From the NCBI GenBank assembly GCA_009783805.1, contig WRCU01000131.1, forward strand, positions 1 to 5,396: a stretch of 5,396 nucleotides of DNA, in the 5' to 3' direction. How positions within the stretch are numbered: position 1 is the stretch's first letter; the number at the start of each line of letters is the position of its first letter. This document shows, piece after piece, positions 4,892-5,396 of the stretch. The notes under the pieces were generated by a model. That model did no database searches. It worked only from the letters and a program-made list of their open reading frames with translations, and was not told the DNA's origin. This DNA comes from Oscillospiraceae bacterium. Its GTDB lineage: Bacteria; Bacillota; Clostridia; WRCU01. The translations under genes and the position numbers were made by a program.

Positions 4892-5396
4892 ATGGCGACG
4901 GTCGTCCAAAAGGATAAGGAAAGCAAGGCGGCGAGGCGTAGGGCCTTGCTGGCCTTGGCATGCGTCTACTTCGTCATAGCGCTCATATTCAGCCAATTCA
5001 AGCTCAAGGGCTTCCTGACGATAATGCTGGTCGAGTGGCTCATCACGCTCATCGTCATCCTTGTTTTAATCAACGTCCTGAGCAGGTACCTTTCCAAGGG
5101 CGAGAGGCCGGAGCGGGACGCGCGCAACGCGCCGCCCGCCGCGCAGCGGACGCAGCCGGGCCATGCCGCGGCCAAGGGCGCAGGGTTCGGCTCCGCGGGG
5201 GCGCCCATGGCGGATGGGTGGGCTAAGGGCGCCAGGGAGCACCGGATCGGGCAAGGCATGGATGCGCGCCCGGCTGGCCCGCCGTCATCGGCGGGCCACA
5301 CGGGTCGGCCGGCCGAGCGGAGCCCGGCTGAGCCCATGATCATTACCTTGCCTAAGGACGGCGGGATAGGCGCGCGGCAGGACAGGGGGGCGGGCC
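4892..5396 (+). CDS. Two-helix membrane protein with disordered tail, partial
   Basis: The frame is open from ATG 4892 to the window edge (168 codons, no stop), so the C-terminus is missing. The start is supported by AGGGGG (4881-4886) five bases upstream. A basic N-terminus (KDKESKAARRR, 7-17) precedes a hydrophobic helix at about 18-35 and a short Lys-containing turn (FKLKGF). A second helix follows at about 43-65, predicting a hairpin with both ends in the cytoplasm. From residue 68 the chain is rich in Ala, Gly, Pro and Arg and looks disordered. PMIITLPKDGG near 148-158 may begin a more ordered segment. I do not recognise a family. The composition of the tail resembles the low-complexity extension of the signal peptidase in this window. 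The coding call is good because of the ribosome site, the two clean helices and the absence of stops. The function is unknown. Confidence 0.75.
   Translation, partial: MATVVQKDKESKAARRRALLALACVYFVIALIFSQFKLKGFLTIMLVEWLITLIVILVLINVLSRYLSKGERPERDARNAPPAAQRTQPGHAAAKGAGFGSAGAPMADGWAKGAREHRIGQGMDARPAGPPSSAGHTGRPAERSPAEPMIITLPKDGGIGARQDRGAG

Overview
The window is GC-rich bacterial DNA, all of it apparently transcribed left to right. It holds five complete protein-coding genes and a sixth that runs off the right edge. The signal peptidase has the bacterial Ser/Lys dyad, so this is a bacterium. The cytidylate kinase is of the short type known from archaea and from Clostridia and related anaerobes. 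Every gene mixes GC-rich third positions with heavy use of AGG (Arg) and ATA (Ile), which is unusual for a high-GC genome. I infer an anaerobic Bacillota (Clostridia-like) or Synergistota-like organism. No marker here settles the phylum.

Layout. Positions 1-146 are comparatively AT-rich and carry a probable promoter (perfect TATAAT) with an inverted repeat touching the -10 box. Next come a membrane-anchored extracytoplasmic beta-propeller-like protein (147-1841) and, in the same reading frame after one TGA stop and three hexamer repeats, a type I signal peptidase with a long cytoplasmic N-terminal extension (1869 or 1935 to 2873). A 160-base spacer with strong GC-rich hairpins separates these from an archaeal-type (d)CMP kinase (3034-3585). 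A short spacer with two competing hairpins leads to a Gfo/Idh/MocA NAD(P)-dependent oxidoreductase (3665-4630). A roughly 60-residue CXXC zinc-ribbon protein follows (4657-4839), then a two-helix membrane protein with a long disordered tail (4892 to beyond 5396).

Functional reading. The first two genes probably form an envelope or secretion pair: an exported sensor- or scaffold-like propeller and the peptidase that trims exported proteins. The kinase is nucleotide housekeeping, and the oxidoreductase acts on a sugar or other polyol/diol-type substrate. The last two proteins have no assignable pathway. I see no RNA gene, mobile element, CRISPR array or attachment site, and no convincing evidence of a new multi-gene system. 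The most unusual items are the extended Cys-containing signal peptidase, its single-stop in-frame junction with the propeller gene, and the operator-like promoter repeat.
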